The position numbers were made by a program, and so were the translations under genes. 64,000 nt of DNA from NCBI RefSeq assembly GCF_010093185.1, contig NZ_PDWL01000022.1:1-64000 (forward strand), written 5' to 3'. The notes beneath the pieces are model-generated. The model did not search any database. It had not been told where the DNA came from and was given only the letters and a program-made list of their open reading frames with translations. This stretch comes from Pseudoxanthomonas jiangsuensis (lineage in GTDB: Bacteria > Pseudomonadota > Gammaproteobacteria > Xanthomonadales > Xanthomonadaceae). Shown here piece by piece: positions 17,391 through 26,595 of this stretch; position 1 is the stretch's first letter, and the number at the start of each line of letters is the position of its first letter.

Positions 17391-20300
17391 ATGCTTGGCC
17401 GTCTCGTTGAATGGTCGGTGCGCAACGTCTTCCTGGTGCTGCTGATGGCGCTGGCGATTGTCGCCGGTGGCATCTACGCACTGATGAACACGCCGCTGGA
17501 CGCACAACCGGATCTGTCGGACGTGCAGGTGATCGTGTTCACGGAGTACCCGGGGCAGGCGCCCCAGGTGGTCGAGGACCAGGTCACCTATCCGCTGACC
17601 AGCGCCCTGCTCGCGACGCCGAAGTCGAAGGACGTCCGCGGCTTCTCGTTCTTCGGCGCCTCCTTCATCTACGTCATCTTCGAAGAAGGCACGGACCTGT
17701 ACTGGGCGCGCTCGCGCGTGCTCGAGAACCTCAACGTCGCGTCGAAGAACCTGCCGGATGGCGTGGCACCGGCACTGGGACCCGACGCGTCCGGCGTGGG
17801 CTGGGTCTACCAGTACGTGCTGCAGAGCGACCGCCACTCGCTGGACGAGCTGCGCGCGATGCAGGACTGGTACCTGCGTTACCAGCTCACCACCGCGCCC
17901 GGCGTGGCCGAGGTCGCCAGCGTCGGCGGCTTCGTGCGCCAGTACTCGATCACCGTCGATCCGGTCCGGCTGCGCGAGTTCGACATCCCGATTTCACGCG
18001 TGTCCGAGGTGATCGCCGAGAGCAACGGCGACGTCGGCGGCCGCGTGATCGAGATGGCCGAGACCGAGTACATGGTGCGGGGCCGCGGCTACCTGCGCGG
18101 TATCGAGGATATCGAGAGCCTGGTTCTGCGCGCCGAAGGGGGCGCACCGGTGCTGATCGGCGACGTCGCCCGGGTCGAACTGGTACCCGATGAGCGCCGT
18201 GGCATCGTCGACCTGGACGGCGAAGGCGACGTTGTGGGCGGGATTGTCATTGCGCGCTTCGGCGAAAACGCCCTGGCCGTGATCGGGGGGGTGAAGGACA
18301 AGATCGCCCAGCTTGCGAGTGGACTCCCCGAGGGCGTCAGCGTCCAGGCGGTCTACGACCGCTCCGATCTCATCGTGCGCGCGATCAAGACGCTACGCAC
18401 GACGCTGCTCGAGGAGAGCCTGATCGTCGCACTGGTGTGCCTGGTATTCCTGTTCCATGCGCGCAGCGCGCTGGTCGCGATCGTCATGCTGCCCGTCGGC
18501 GTGCTGATCGCGGTGATCGCGATGCGCATGCTGGGCATGAACTCGAACATCATGAGCCTGGGCGGCATCGCGATCTCGATCGGCGTGATGGTCGACGCGG
18601 CGATCGTGATGATCGAGAACGCGCACAAGCACATCGAGCGCGACGATCGCTCCCGCAGCCGGACCCAGCTGATCATCGACGCCTGCCGCGAGGTCGGGCC
18701 GGCGCTGTTCTTCAGCCTGATGATCATCACCGTCTCGTTCCTGCCCGTGTTCGCCCTGGAGGCTCAGGAAGGTCGCCTGTTCAAGCCGCTGGCATTCACC
18801 AAGACCTTCGCGATGGCCGGTGGCGCGCTGTTGTCGATCACGCTGGTACCGGTGCTCATGCTGCTGTTCGTGCGCGGCAAGATCGTGCCCGAGCACAAGA
18901 ATCCGGTGAACCGGTTCCTGGTTGCGGCCTATCGGCCGGTGATCAACGTCGTTCTGCGGCACCGCATGGCCACAGTCATGTTCGCGCTGGTCGCCCTGTT
19001 TGCCAGCCTGTGGCCTGCATCGCGCCTGGGCAGCGAGTTCATGCCCACGCTCAACGAAGGCACGCTGCTGTACATGCCCGCGTCGCTTCCCGGCATGTCG
19101 GTGACCAAGGCATCGGAGCTGCTGCAGCAGCAGGACCGGATCATCAAGGGCTTCCCGGAAGTGGAGTCGGTGTTCGGCAAGGCGGGTCGCGCCCTGACCG
19201 CCACCGACCCGGCGCCGCTGGAGATGTTCGAGACCGTCATCAACCTCAAGCCCGAGGACGAATGGCGGGACGGCATAACCACCGACAAGCTCATCGCCGA
19301 GATGGACGCGGCGCTGAAGTTCCCGGGCGTCGCCAACTCCTGGACGATGCCGATCAAGGCGCGCACCGACATGCTGGCCACCGGCATCCGCACGCCCGTG
19401 GGCATCAAACTCTTCGGCACGGACCTTGAGCAACTCGACGCGCTGGCCACCGAGATCGAAGCCGTGGTGCGCGAAGTGCCGGGCACGACCAGCGCGTTCG
19501 CCGAACGCCTGACCGGCGCCTACTACCTCGACATCACCCCCGACCTTGGCAGCCTGGCCCAGTACGGCGTCACCCTGGGCGAGGTGCAGAACGTGGTGGC
19601 CGCCGCGCTGGGCGGCGAGATCGTCACCACCATCCTCCAGGGCCGCGAACGCTTCAGCGCGATCGTGCGCTATCCCCGCGAACTCCGCGACGATCCGCAC
19701 CGGATAGGCAGCCAAGTCCTTGTGCCGGTGCCCGGCGGCGCCCAGGTGCCGCTGGGCGAACTGGCGCGGATTGAGGTCAGGAAGGGTGCGCCGAGCATCC
19801 GCACCGAGAACGCGATGCTGGCGGCGTACATCTACGTCGACACCCGAGAGAGCGATCTCGGCCGCTACGTGAAGGCTGCGCAGGAAGCGGTCACCGAGCA
19901 GGTGCAGTTCCCGCCTGGCTACTACGTGACCTGGAGTGGACAGTACGAATACATGCAACGTGCCGCGGAGAAGATGCGTGTCGTCGTTCCGGTGACGCTG
20001 GCGCTGATTTTCCTACTGCTGTACCTCAACTTCCGCCGTGTCACCGAGTCGCTGATCGTGATGCTGTCGGTGCCCTTCGCACTGGTCGGTGGCATCTGGC
20101 TGATGTGGATGCTCGACTACAACACCAGCGTCGCGGTGATCGTGGGCTTCATCGCGCTGGCCGGCGTCGCCGCGGAAACCGGCGTGGTGATGCTGATCTA
20201 CCTCGACCACGCACTTGAAGCGCGTGCCGCGCAGAGGCAGGCCGAAGGCCGGGCACTGGATTCACGGGACCTGCGCGAGGCCATCATCGAAGGCGCGGTC

Positions 20301-20540
20301 GACCGCGTGCGCCCGAAGATGATGACCGTGGTCGCGATCATGGCGGGCCTGCTGCCCATCATGTGGAGCAGCGGTACTGGCTCGGAAGTTATGCGCCGAA
20401 TCGCTGCGCCGATGGTAGGTGGCATGGTGTCTTCGACCATCCTCACCCTGGTCGTGATCCCGGCGCTGTACTCGCTGATCAAGCAGCGGCAGCTGGCCAG
20501 GAAGCCGCACCCCTCCTCCGCACTACCCAAGGAGAAGTAG
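17391..20540 (+). CDS. cusA: CusA-type Cu(I)/Ag(I) RND efflux pump
   Basis: The inner-membrane proton-driven pump of 1049 residues exports Cu(I)/Ag(I) from periplasm and cytosol. Twelve membrane helices and two large periplasmic loops are apparent. TM4 carries IGVMVDAAIVMIENAHKH, the form of the monovalent (CusA/SilA) group. The periplasmic WTMPIKARTDM and SLPGMSVTK segments hold the methionines that line the CusA metal path. Length and ends agree with CusA. It starts two bases behind the cusB stop, so the three genes form one operon. Confidence 0.93.
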   Translation: MLGRLVEWSVRNVFLVLLMALAIVAGGIYALMNTPLDAQPDLSDVQVIVFTEYPGQAPQVVEDQVTYPLTSALLATPKSKDVRGFSFFGASFIYVIFEEGTDLYWARSRVLENLNVASKNLPDGVAPALGPDASGVGWVYQYVLQSDRHSLDELRAMQDWYLRYQLTTAPGVAEVASVGGFVRQYSITVDPVRLREFDIPISRVSEVIAESNGDVGGRVIEMAETEYMVRGRGYLRGIEDIESLVLRAEGGAPVLIGDVARVELVPDERRGIVDLDGEGDVVGGIVIARFGENALAVIGGVKDKIAQLASGLPEGVSVQAVYDRSDLIVRAIKTLRTTLLEESLIVALVCLVFLFHARSALVAIVMLPVGVLIAVIAMRMLGMNSNIMSLGGIAISIGVMVDAAIVMIENAHKHIERDDRSRSRTQLIIDACREVGPALFFSLMIITVSFLPVFALEAQEGRLFKPLAFTKTFAMAGGALLSITLVPVLMLLFVRGKIVPEHKNPVNRFLVAAYRPVINVVLRHRMATVMFALVALFASLWPASRLGSEFMPTLNEGTLLYMPASLPGMSVTKASELLQQQDRIIKGFPEVESVFGKAGRALTATDPAPLEMFETVINLKPEDEWRDGITTDKLIAEMDAALKFPGVANSWTMPIKARTDMLATGIRTPVGIKLFGTDLEQLDALATEIEAVVREVPGTTSAFAERLTGAYYLDITPDLGSLAQYGVTLGEVQNVVAAALGGEIVTTILQGRERFSAIVRYPRELRDDPHRIGSQVLVPVPGGAQVPLGELARIEVRKGAPSIRTENAMLAAYIYVDTRESDLGRYVKAAQEAVTEQVQFPPGYYVTWSGQYEYMQRAAEKMRVVVPVTLALIFLLLYLNFRRVTESLIVMLSVPFALVGGIWLMWMLDYNTSVAVIVGFIALAGVAAETGVVMLIYLDHALEARAAQRQAEGRALDSRDLREAIIEGAVDRVRPKMMTVVAIMAGLLPIMWSSGTGSEVMRRIAAPMVGGMVSSTILTLVVIPALYSLIKQRQLARKPHPSSALPKEK

Positions 20541-20654
20541 TGATGGGGCCGTTCAACGCAGGCAGGGACCGACGGTTCATGCAACTGTGGCCGCGAACAT
20601 CCGTCCGTCTACGGCCAATTCGCGCGTTACTGGCTTCGCCCACCGCAAGGCCGG

Positions 20655-20685
20655 TTGACCTGTGTGCGAGACACAGGTCTAGCCT
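20655..20685 (+). promoter_or_regulatory. MerR-family promoter with a perfect operator dyad
   Basis: TTGACC (20655-20660) and TAGCCT (20680-20685) are exactly 19 bases apart. ACCTGTGT (20658-20665) and ACACAGGT (20671-20678) form a perfect 8-bp inverted repeat around GCGAG. This is the architecture of MerR-family activated promoters. It lies 28 bases before the MerR-type gene at 20713, so that regulator probably controls itself and the genes coupled behind it. Confidence 0.85.
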
Positions 20686-20712
20686 GATCAACACCTCGCC
20701 GGGAGCAAGCCG

Positions 20713-21225
20713 ATGACGACCAAGGAAGAAGTGACGCTGCCGCTGATGACGGTCCGCCAGCTGGCACGGCAGGGCGATGTCACGGTGCATGTGGTGCGCA
20801 ACTACCTGCGGCGCGGCCTGCTGCAGGCGGCGAGGCACACCGAGAGCGGCTACCAGCTGTTCTCGGCTTCGGAGCTCCAGCGCCTGCGCTTCATTCGCAC
20901 CGCCCAACAGCTCGGCTTCACGCTGGCGGAGATCGAGGAAATCGTCCGCCACAGTGTTCTGCGAAGGAGTCCCTGCCCGCTGGTGCGCGACATCATCCGA
21001 CGCAGACTCGAAGACACCCGCCAGCAACTGGACAACCTGCTGGCAATGCACGGGCGGATGGAGCATGCCGTCCACGCCTGGACTTCGCTGCCGGACTCCA
21101 TCCCGACTGGCGACGATGTCTGCGCATTGATCGAATCCGTTGCCGCCGCTGAGGGCGGCGGATTCGTCAGGTCCACCCCGGGGCGACTCCTTGGACGTCG
21201 CCCCACTCAGGAGAACTTGCCATGA
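20713..21225 (+). CDS. MerR-family metal-responsive regulator
   Basis: The 170-residue protein has an N-terminal MerR helix-turn-helix (TVRQLARQGDVTVHVVRNYLRRGLL) and the long dimer helix. Cysteines lie in SPCPLVRD (about residue 87) and GDDVCALI (about residue 136). Metal-sensing MerR proteins place their ligands in these regions, but the CueR loop (Cys-x7-Cys) is absent, so it senses something other than copper in the CueR manner. The ligand cannot be named. GGGAG precedes the start. Its stop overlaps the DUF2933 start by ATGA. Confidence 0.82.
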   Translation: MTTKEEVTLPLMTVRQLARQGDVTVHVVRNYLRRGLLQAARHTESGYQLFSASELQRLRFIRTAQQLGFTLAEIEEIVRHSVLRRSPCPLVRDIIRRRLEDTRQQLDNLLAMHGRMEHAVHAWTSLPDSIPTGDDVCALIESVAAAEGGGFVRSTPGRLLGRRPTQENLP

Positions 21226-21551
21226 CTGTTCCTGGTCCTGCCACCTCAGGGTCCCGACCTTGGGTCTTCTGGATCTTCCTGGCGCTGGCCCTGTTCTATC
21301 TCGGCGTCGAGCACCGCGCCCACCTTGCGGGGACGCTCCGCTGGCTGCCGCTGGCCATCTTGCTGCTGTGTCCCTTGATGCATGTGTTCATGCACAAAGG
21401 GCATGGCGGTCATGGAGGCGACGGAAGTCATGGGCGCGACGGCAATGCCGACGACCCACCCCATGGCCACCATCAGAGCCGTCGGAACCGGGCATGGAAC
21501 GACGAAACGTCCGACACCTCGAACGAAGGACACCGACATGCACGCACCTGA
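21222..21551 (+). CDS. DUF2933 small membrane protein with His-rich tail
   Basis: The 109-residue protein has two membrane helices (WVFWIFLALALFYLGVEHRAH and LRWLPLAILLLCPLMHVFMH). A hydrophilic His/Gly-rich tail follows (HKGHGGHGGDGSHGRDG and HGHH). LLLCPLMHVFMHKGHGGH is the DUF2933 signature. Such genes are repeatedly found in metal-resistance clusters, but their function is unknown. It is translationally coupled to the MerR gene upstream and overlaps the next gene by 14 bases. Confidence 0.8.
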   Translation: MTVPGPATSGSRPWVFWIFLALALFYLGVEHRAHLAGTLRWLPLAILLLCPLMHVFMHKGHGGHGGDGSHGRDGNADDPPHGHHQSRRNRAWNDETSDTSNEGHRHART

Positions 21552-22203
21552 CTCCGGCTACGGTCTTTGGCTCCTCGCCGCCATCAACGCCGCGTTCTTC
21601 ATCTTCTTCGCCTGGAGCTTCTACAAACCGCTGACCCGTTGGGACTGGCGTGGGTTCGGTATGTTCTCCGCCTTCGTCGTGGCCCTGTTCGCGGAAATGT
21701 ATGGCTTCCCGCTGACGCTGTACGTCTTGGGCGGGTGGCTCAGCGCCAACTATCCGCAGGTCAACTGGCTCAGCCATGACGCCGGCCATCTGCTGGAGAT
21801 GTGGTTCGGCTGGCGCGCCAATCCGCATCTCGGTCCATTCCACCTGGCGAGTTTCATCCTGATCGGCGGCGGGTTCTGGCTCCTGTCGGCAGCCTGGCCC
21901 GTGCTGTATCGGGCACAGCGTGAGGGTCGGCTTGCCCGGGAGGGCGCGTATGCACGCATGCGTCACCCGCAGTACGTCGCCTTCGTACTCGTACTGACTG
22001 GTTTCCTCCTGCAGTGGCCCACGCTGCTCACGCTCGCCAGCTATCCGGTGCTGGTGTGGGCCTATGCCCGCCTCGCGCGTCGTGAGGAGAGAGATTGCCT
22101 GAGCCGCTTCGGCGAGGACTACGTGAGCTACATGCAGGAGGTGCCGGCCTTCATACCGCGACGCCGGCGCGGTCCTGTCCGATCGGCGGGGGAAGTCCGA
22201 TGA
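21538..22203 (+). CDS. Isoprenylcysteine carboxyl methyltransferase-family membrane protein
   Basis: This 221-residue polytopic membrane protein has 5-6 helices. The C-terminal ICMT/PEMT-type motif EGAYARMRHPQYVAFVLVLTGF and EERDCLSRFGEDYVSYMQEVP are the SAM-binding and catalytic elements of membrane methyltransferases (ICMT/NnrU-like). Bacterial members have no proven substrate; partners of metal regulators may modify lipids or proteins. The start at 21538 (MHAPDSGYG) is chosen because the longer frame lies inside the DUF2933 gene. The coupled order suggests one transcript from the 20655 promoter. Confidence 0.78.
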   Translation: MHAPDSGYGLWLLAAINAAFFIFFAWSFYKPLTRWDWRGFGMFSAFVVALFAEMYGFPLTLYVLGGWLSANYPQVNWLSHDAGHLLEMWFGWRANPHLGPFHLASFILIGGGFWLLSAAWPVLYRAQREGRLAREGAYARMRHPQYVAFVLVLTGFLLQWPTLLTLASYPVLVWAYARLARREERDCLSRFGEDYVSYMQEVPAFIPRRRRGPVRSAGEVR

Positions 22204-22283
22204 AGGCCGACCGTCGTGTTCCATCCGTTTGTGCTCTCGCAGTCTCGCTGTTTCGCCTCACATCCATTCAAGGAGTCCACACA

Positions 22284-22703
22284 ATGAACAACGTCACACA
22301 TGCCGCCTGTTTTGCTGGCCCACGCACCAATCCCAATCGCTGGTTCGCCGCGCTGGCGCTGGCGGGCGCCTTTGCCTTCTCCTTCGCACTGCCGGGGGCT
22401 GCTTCCGCGAGCGAAGGCGGGTTCCGCCACAACGTGTTTATGCGCGGCCAGGTTCTGGAGACGCAGGACGACACACTGGTGGTCTGCGTCGGCAAGGCCG
22501 ACGGAGCCCAGGTCGACCAGGTGCTGGATGTGATCCGGCACAAGCGCAGTAACCGCGGTCCCCGGAATACCGGGCCGCGCTTTCGCCGGGAAGCCGTCGG
22601 TCAGGTGCGCATCACCGGGCTGTTCGACGACCACTACGCAGAGGCTGAAGTGATCTCCGGAAAGCCCAAGGTCAATGACATCGTCGAGCTGATTCGACCG
22701 TGA
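22284..22703 (+). CDS. Small exported protein of unknown function
   Basis: The 139-residue product has a long signal region (FAALALAGAFAFSFALPGAASA-SEGG). A compact beta-rich domain follows (FMRGQVLETQDDTLVVCVGKADGAQVDQVLDVIRHKR ... GQVRITGLFDDHYAEAEVISGKPKVNDIVEL) that resembles the C-terminal domain of FlgT-type or SH3-like exported proteins. AAGGAG at about 22270 fixes the start at 22284. An in-frame ATG at 22200 overlapping the methyltransferase stop is possible but lacks a site and breaks the signal. No function is assigned. Confidence 0.65.
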   Translation: MNNVTHAACFAGPRTNPNRWFAALALAGAFAFSFALPGAASASEGGFRHNVFMRGQVLETQDDTLVVCVGKADGAQVDQVLDVIRHKRSNRGPRNTGPRFRREAVGQVRITGLFDDHYAEAEVISGKPKVNDIVELIRP

Positions 22704-22784
22704 GCAAGCCACGCGTCCGGCGCGATCTGCGTCGGACGTGTGCCCGCTGTCCCCCATCACTTCCTGCCAGGCCCGGAGCTCATC

Positions 22785-24170
22785 ATGACCTCGACTTCCC
22801 GCCCGACGCTGCAGTTCCTCGGTGCCGCCGGTACCGTCACCGGATCGCGCTACCTGGTCGAGGCCAATGGCCAGCGCGTGCTGGTCGACTGCGGTCTCTT
22901 CCAGGGCTACAAGCAGCTGCGCGACCGCAACCGGGCACCGTTCCCAGTCGATCCGGCGTCCATCGACGCGGTGCTCCTGACCCACGCCCATCTGGATCAT
23001 TCGGGCTACCTGCCCGCGCTGGTCAAACAGGGATTCCGCGGCTGGATCCACTGCACCCACGCCAGCGTGTCCCTGTGTGGCCTGCTGCTTCCCGACTGCG
23101 GGCACCTGCTTGAAGAAGAGGCGAAATACGCAGCCCGCAAGGGGTACTCCAAGCACAAGGAACCTCGACCGCTTTACACCGAGGAGGACGCCCGCAGCAG
23201 CCTGAAGCAGCTCAAGGGGCATGACTACGAGCGCGACATCGAGGTCGCGTCGGGCTTCAAGGTCCGCTTCCATCCCGCCGGCCACATCCTGGGCGCCGCA
23301 CACCTCAGCTTGGACGTCCAGGGCCAGCGTCTGCACTTCAGTGGCGATCTGGGGCGTCAGCAGGAATCGCTGATGAATCCGCCGACGCCCCTACCCGCCT
23401 GTGACGCGCTGGTCTGCGAGTCCACGTATGGCGACCGCGAACACATTCCCATCGACCAGGAAGCGGAACTGGCCCCGATCATCCGCCGTGTTGCCGCGCG
23501 CGGGGGCGTTATCGTCATCCCCGCCTTTGCTGTCGGACGCGCCCAGGCGCTCATGCTGCATATCGCCCGGCTGCGTGAGCGCAAGGAGATCCCTCGCGTG
23601 CCGGTGTACCTCAACAGCCCGATGGCGATCAACGCGACCCGGCACTACCACGCCCACCATTCCGAGCACCACGTGTCCGAAGAGGACTGCCAGCGGATGT
23701 TCGACGTGGCCACCTTCGTCGACACGGTGGAAGAGTCGAAGGCGCTCAACCGCCAGCGCGGACCGATGATCATCATCTCCGCCAGCGGGATGGCGACCGG
23801 GGGGCGCGTGTTGCACCACATCGAGGCGTTCGGTCCGGATGACCGAAACGCGATCCTGCTCGCGGGCTACCAGGCCGGCGGAACACGCGGTGCCGCGCTG
23901 GCGGCAGGAAAGCGAACCTTGCGCATGTTTGGCCGCGAGGTCCCCATTCGCGCCGAGGTAGTGCAGCTGGAAGGCTTTTCTGGCCACGCCGACGCCGGGG
24001 AACTGCTGGACTGGATGCGCACCGCGCCGTCCGCGCCGCGCGTCGTCTACCTCACCCACGGCGAGCCCGATGCAGCCGACACGTTGCGCGGGCGCGTGCA
24101 GCGCGAGCTGGGCTGGCGCGCGCGCGTTCCGGAGCACCTGGAGCGCGTTGGGCTGGAGGATGCGCGATGA
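22785..24170 (+). CDS. Beta-CASP metallo-beta-lactamase-fold RNase-like protein
   Basis: Members of this family are zinc-dependent nucleases acting on RNA (Cft2/Ysh1/RNase J relatives). The 461-residue protein has the MBL metal motif THAHLDHSG (about residues 66-74), a further metal histidine in HPAGHILGAAH, the metal Asp in FSGDLGR, and the beta-CASP motifs ESTYGDREH, IIISASGMATGGR and EGFSGHAD. All catalytic ligands appear intact. It begins the coupled set with thymidine phosphorylase, so RNA degradation feeding nucleotide phosphorolysis is a reasonable idea. It could also act on stable RNAs under stress. Confidence 0.85.
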   Translation: MTSTSRPTLQFLGAAGTVTGSRYLVEANGQRVLVDCGLFQGYKQLRDRNRAPFPVDPASIDAVLLTHAHLDHSGYLPALVKQGFRGWIHCTHASVSLCGLLLPDCGHLLEEEAKYAARKGYSKHKEPRPLYTEEDARSSLKQLKGHDYERDIEVASGFKVRFHPAGHILGAAHLSLDVQGQRLHFSGDLGRQQESLMNPPTPLPACDALVCESTYGDREHIPIDQEAELAPIIRRVAARGGVIVIPAFAVGRAQALMLHIARLRERKEIPRVPVYLNSPMAINATRHYHAHHSEHHVSEEDCQRMFDVATFVDTVEESKALNRQRGPMIIISASGMATGGRVLHHIEAFGPDDRNAILLAGYQAGGTRGAALAAGKRTLRMFGREVPIRAEVVQLEGFSGHADAGELLDWMRTAPSAPRVVYLTHGEPDAADTLRGRVQRELGWRARVPEHLERVGLEDAR

Positions 24171-25684
24171 GCGAGCTGGCCGCTGCTCACACCCTGCTGC
24201 GCGTCACCCGTGCCGGCATCGACACCTACCAGCAGCCGGTGGTGTACATGCACCGCGACTGTGAAGTCTGCCGCTCGGAAGGCTTTGCCGCGATGACTCG
24301 CGTGAGGCTGGACGTCGGCGCGCGCACGCTGGTGGCGACGCTGAACGTGGTCGTGGACGATCGGCTCGGCCTGGACGAGGTGGCGCTCTCGGAGACCGCG
24401 TGGACGCTGCTCGATCCCATGCCCGATGTCCTTGCCCGGGTCCGGCACGCGGAACCCGCGGCGTCGGCAGGCGCGCTCCGCGCCAAGGTGTTCGGGGCAC
24501 GGCTGGACGACGCGCAGTACCTCGCCCTGGTGCAGGACGTGATGGAAAGCAGGCTGTCGGACCTGGAGCTTGCCGCCTTCGTCACGGCCAGCGCGGCCGA
24601 CCGCCTCGACAACGTCGAGACGACCGCGCTGACGCGGGCCATGATCGCGGTTGGCCAGCGCCTGGACTGGGGCGATGGGCCGGTGCTGGACAAGCACTGC
24701 GTCGGCGGCCTGCCGGGCAATCGCACCACCCCGATCGTGGTGGCCATCGTGGCCGCGCTGGGCTACCGCATCCCGAAGACGTCCTCGCGCGCCATCACAT
24801 CGCCCGCGGGCACCGCCGACACCATGGAAGTGATGGCGCCGGTGGCGCTCGACCTGGCGGCGATGCGGCGGGTGGTGGAGCGCGAGGGCGGCTGCATCGT
24901 CTGGGGCGGCAACGTGCGCCTGAGCCCGGCCGACGACATCCTGATCCGGGTCCAGCGCCCGCTGGACTTCGATAGCGACGGACAACTGGTAGCCAGCGTG
25001 CTGTCGAAGAAGATCGCGGCGGGCTCCACCCACGTGCTGATCGACATGCCGGTGGGTCCGACCGCCAAGGTGCGCAGTGAGGCTGCGGCGGACAGCCTCG
25101 GCTCGCGGCTTGCACACACCGCCAGCGCGCTTGGATTGCAGCTGGCCATCCATCGCTCCGACGGCACCCAGCCGGTGGGTCGGGGCATCGGCCCGGCGCT
25201 CGAGGCGCACGATGTGCTCAAGGTGCTGCGCAACGCCACCGACGCACCGGCCGACCTGCGCGAACGCGCGCTTGCGCTGTCGGCGGCGCTGCTGGACATG
25301 GCACCGGGCAGCAGCGCCGGCACCGGACTGGAGCGCGCGCGCAGCGTGCTGGATTCCGGGAGGGCGCTGGCCAAGTTCCTGGCGATCTGCGAAGCCCAGG
25401 GAGGCTTCCGCGAACCGGCGCGGGCGCCATTCACCGCCGACGTTCCGGCATCCGCGTCGGGCCGCATCACGGAAATCGACAACCGCAGGCTGGCCAAGCT
25501 GGCCAAGTTGGCCGGCGCACCCACATCCCCCACCGCCGGCCTGGAAACGAGTCTGCGCGTCGGCGATGCGGTCGAGCGCGGACAGCCTCTGCTGACCCTG
25601 CATGCGGAGTCTCCGGGCGAGCTGGCCTACGCGCTGGAGCACGCCGCGACGCTGCAACCCTTTGTGCTTGGAGAGGTTCCATGA
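24167..25684 (+). CDS. Thymidine phosphorylase-family enzyme of the archaeal AMP-phosphorylase type
   Basis: Enzymes of this family split nucleosides, or in archaea nucleoside 5'-monophosphates, with phosphate, releasing the base and ribose-1-phosphate or ribose-1,5-bisphosphate. At 505 residues it is longer than E. coli DeoA (about 440) and has the extra N-terminal domain (residues 1-85) of archaeal DeoA. The core carries DKHCVGGLPGNRTTP and KTSSRAITSPAGTADTMEV, the phosphate- and substrate-binding motifs in the archaeal form. It overlaps both neighbours by 4 bases. No Rubisco or ribose-1,5-bisphosphate isomerase is visible nearby, so the product's fate is open. Confidence 0.82.
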   Translation: MSELAAAHTLLRVTRAGIDTYQQPVVYMHRDCEVCRSEGFAAMTRVRLDVGARTLVATLNVVVDDRLGLDEVALSETAWTLLDPMPDVLARVRHAEPAASAGALRAKVFGARLDDAQYLALVQDVMESRLSDLELAAFVTASAADRLDNVETTALTRAMIAVGQRLDWGDGPVLDKHCVGGLPGNRTTPIVVAIVAALGYRIPKTSSRAITSPAGTADTMEVMAPVALDLAAMRRVVEREGGCIVWGGNVRLSPADDILIRVQRPLDFDSDGQLVASVLSKKIAAGSTHVLIDMPVGPTAKVRSEAAADSLGSRLAHTASALGLQLAIHRSDGTQPVGRGIGPALEAHDVLKVLRNATDAPADLRERALALSAALLDMAPGSSAGTGLERARSVLDSGRALAKFLAICEAQGGFREPARAPFTADVPASASGRITEIDNRRLAKLAKLAGAPTSPTAGLETSLRVGDAVERGQPLLTLHAESPGELAYALEHAATLQPFVLGEVP

Positions 25685-26595
25685 CCCGTGTGCTGATGCC
25701 CTTCCCGGCCGATGCAGCATTGGCCAGCACCATGAACCAGGCTATGCAGGCGCGCATTGCACCTGTGGCTTGGCGGCACTTTCCCGATGGCGAGTCGCTG
25801 GTGACCCTGGAGGACTCGCTGGCTGGCGCGGATGTGGCCATCTTGGCCAGCCTGCGCCACGCCGATGCTTTGGCCCTCCCGTTGCGTTTCGCCGCCCGAA
25901 CGGCGCGCGAGTTCGGGGCGCGCTCGGTCGGCCTGATCGCGCCCTACCTGGGGTACATGCGCCAGGACAAGCGTTTCCATGGTGGTGAAGCGGTCAGCAC
26001 GCCGCTGTTTGCCCAGTTCCTGGAGGAGACGTTCGACTGGCTGGTGACCGTGGACCCGCACCTGCACCGCGTCGAGCGCCTGCAGTCGCTCTACCGGATT
26101 CCGACGGCCCACGTGTCGGCGACGCCGGCCGTGGCGCGCTGGATCGCGGAGACCGTCCCCGACGCGGTGCTGATCGGACCCGACAGCGAGAGCGAGCAAT
26201 GGGTCGCCGACATCGCCGCCCGCTCCGGCATGCACTGGCAGGTGCTGGCCAAGGAACGCCACGGCGACTACGACGTGCGCGTGAGCCTGCCTGACCCGGC
26301 GGCCGTGGCCGGCCGGACCCCGGTCCTGGTCGACGACATCGTGTCGTCCGGCCATACGATCCTGGAGACCCTCGCGCACCTGCGCCAGCTGTCGCTGCCG
26401 CCGCCGCTGCTGGTCGCCCTCCATCCGGTGTTCGCGGGCGATGCCTACGCCCGCCTGCAGGAGGCGGGCCTGGCCCGCATCGTCAGCACCGACACCATTC
26501 CCCACCCGTCGAACGCGATCGCGCTGGGCGCCGACCTCGCCGCCGCGGCATCGACCCTGATGCGCGCTTCGACCGATTCCCCGGAGGACCCATGA
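25681..26595 (+). CDS. Ribose-phosphate pyrophosphokinase (PRPP synthetase) homologue
   Basis: PRPP synthetases interconvert ribose-5-phosphate + ATP with PRPP + AMP. The 304-residue protein keeps the FPDGES start, YMRQDKRFHGGEAVS (flexible loop), VDPHLHR (metal site) and the PRPP loop VDDIVSSGHTI. It is divergent from the housekeeping Prs and slightly shorter. The family also contains distant, catalytically different members. In this setting it may use or make phosphoribosyl compounds generated by the phosphorylase upstream; running backwards it would yield ATP from PRPP and AMP. It is joined to both neighbours by 4-base overlaps. Confidence 0.82.
   Translation: MTRVLMPFPADAALASTMNQAMQARIAPVAWRHFPDGESLVTLEDSLAGADVAILASLRHADALALPLRFAARTAREFGARSVGLIAPYLGYMRQDKRFHGGEAVSTPLFAQFLEETFDWLVTVDPHLHRVERLQSLYRIPTAHVSATPAVARWIAETVPDAVLIGPDSESEQWVADIAARSGMHWQVLAKERHGDYDVRVSLPDPAAVAGRTPVLVDDIVSSGHTILETLAHLRQLSLPPPLLVALHPVFAGDAYARLQEAGLARIVSTDTIPHPSNAIALGADLAAAASTLMRASTDSPEDP

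Noticed and set aside
15755..17473. A 572-codon open frame on the minus strand opposite cusB
   Set aside because: cusB and its neighbours have full family motifs on the plus strand; the minus frame has none.
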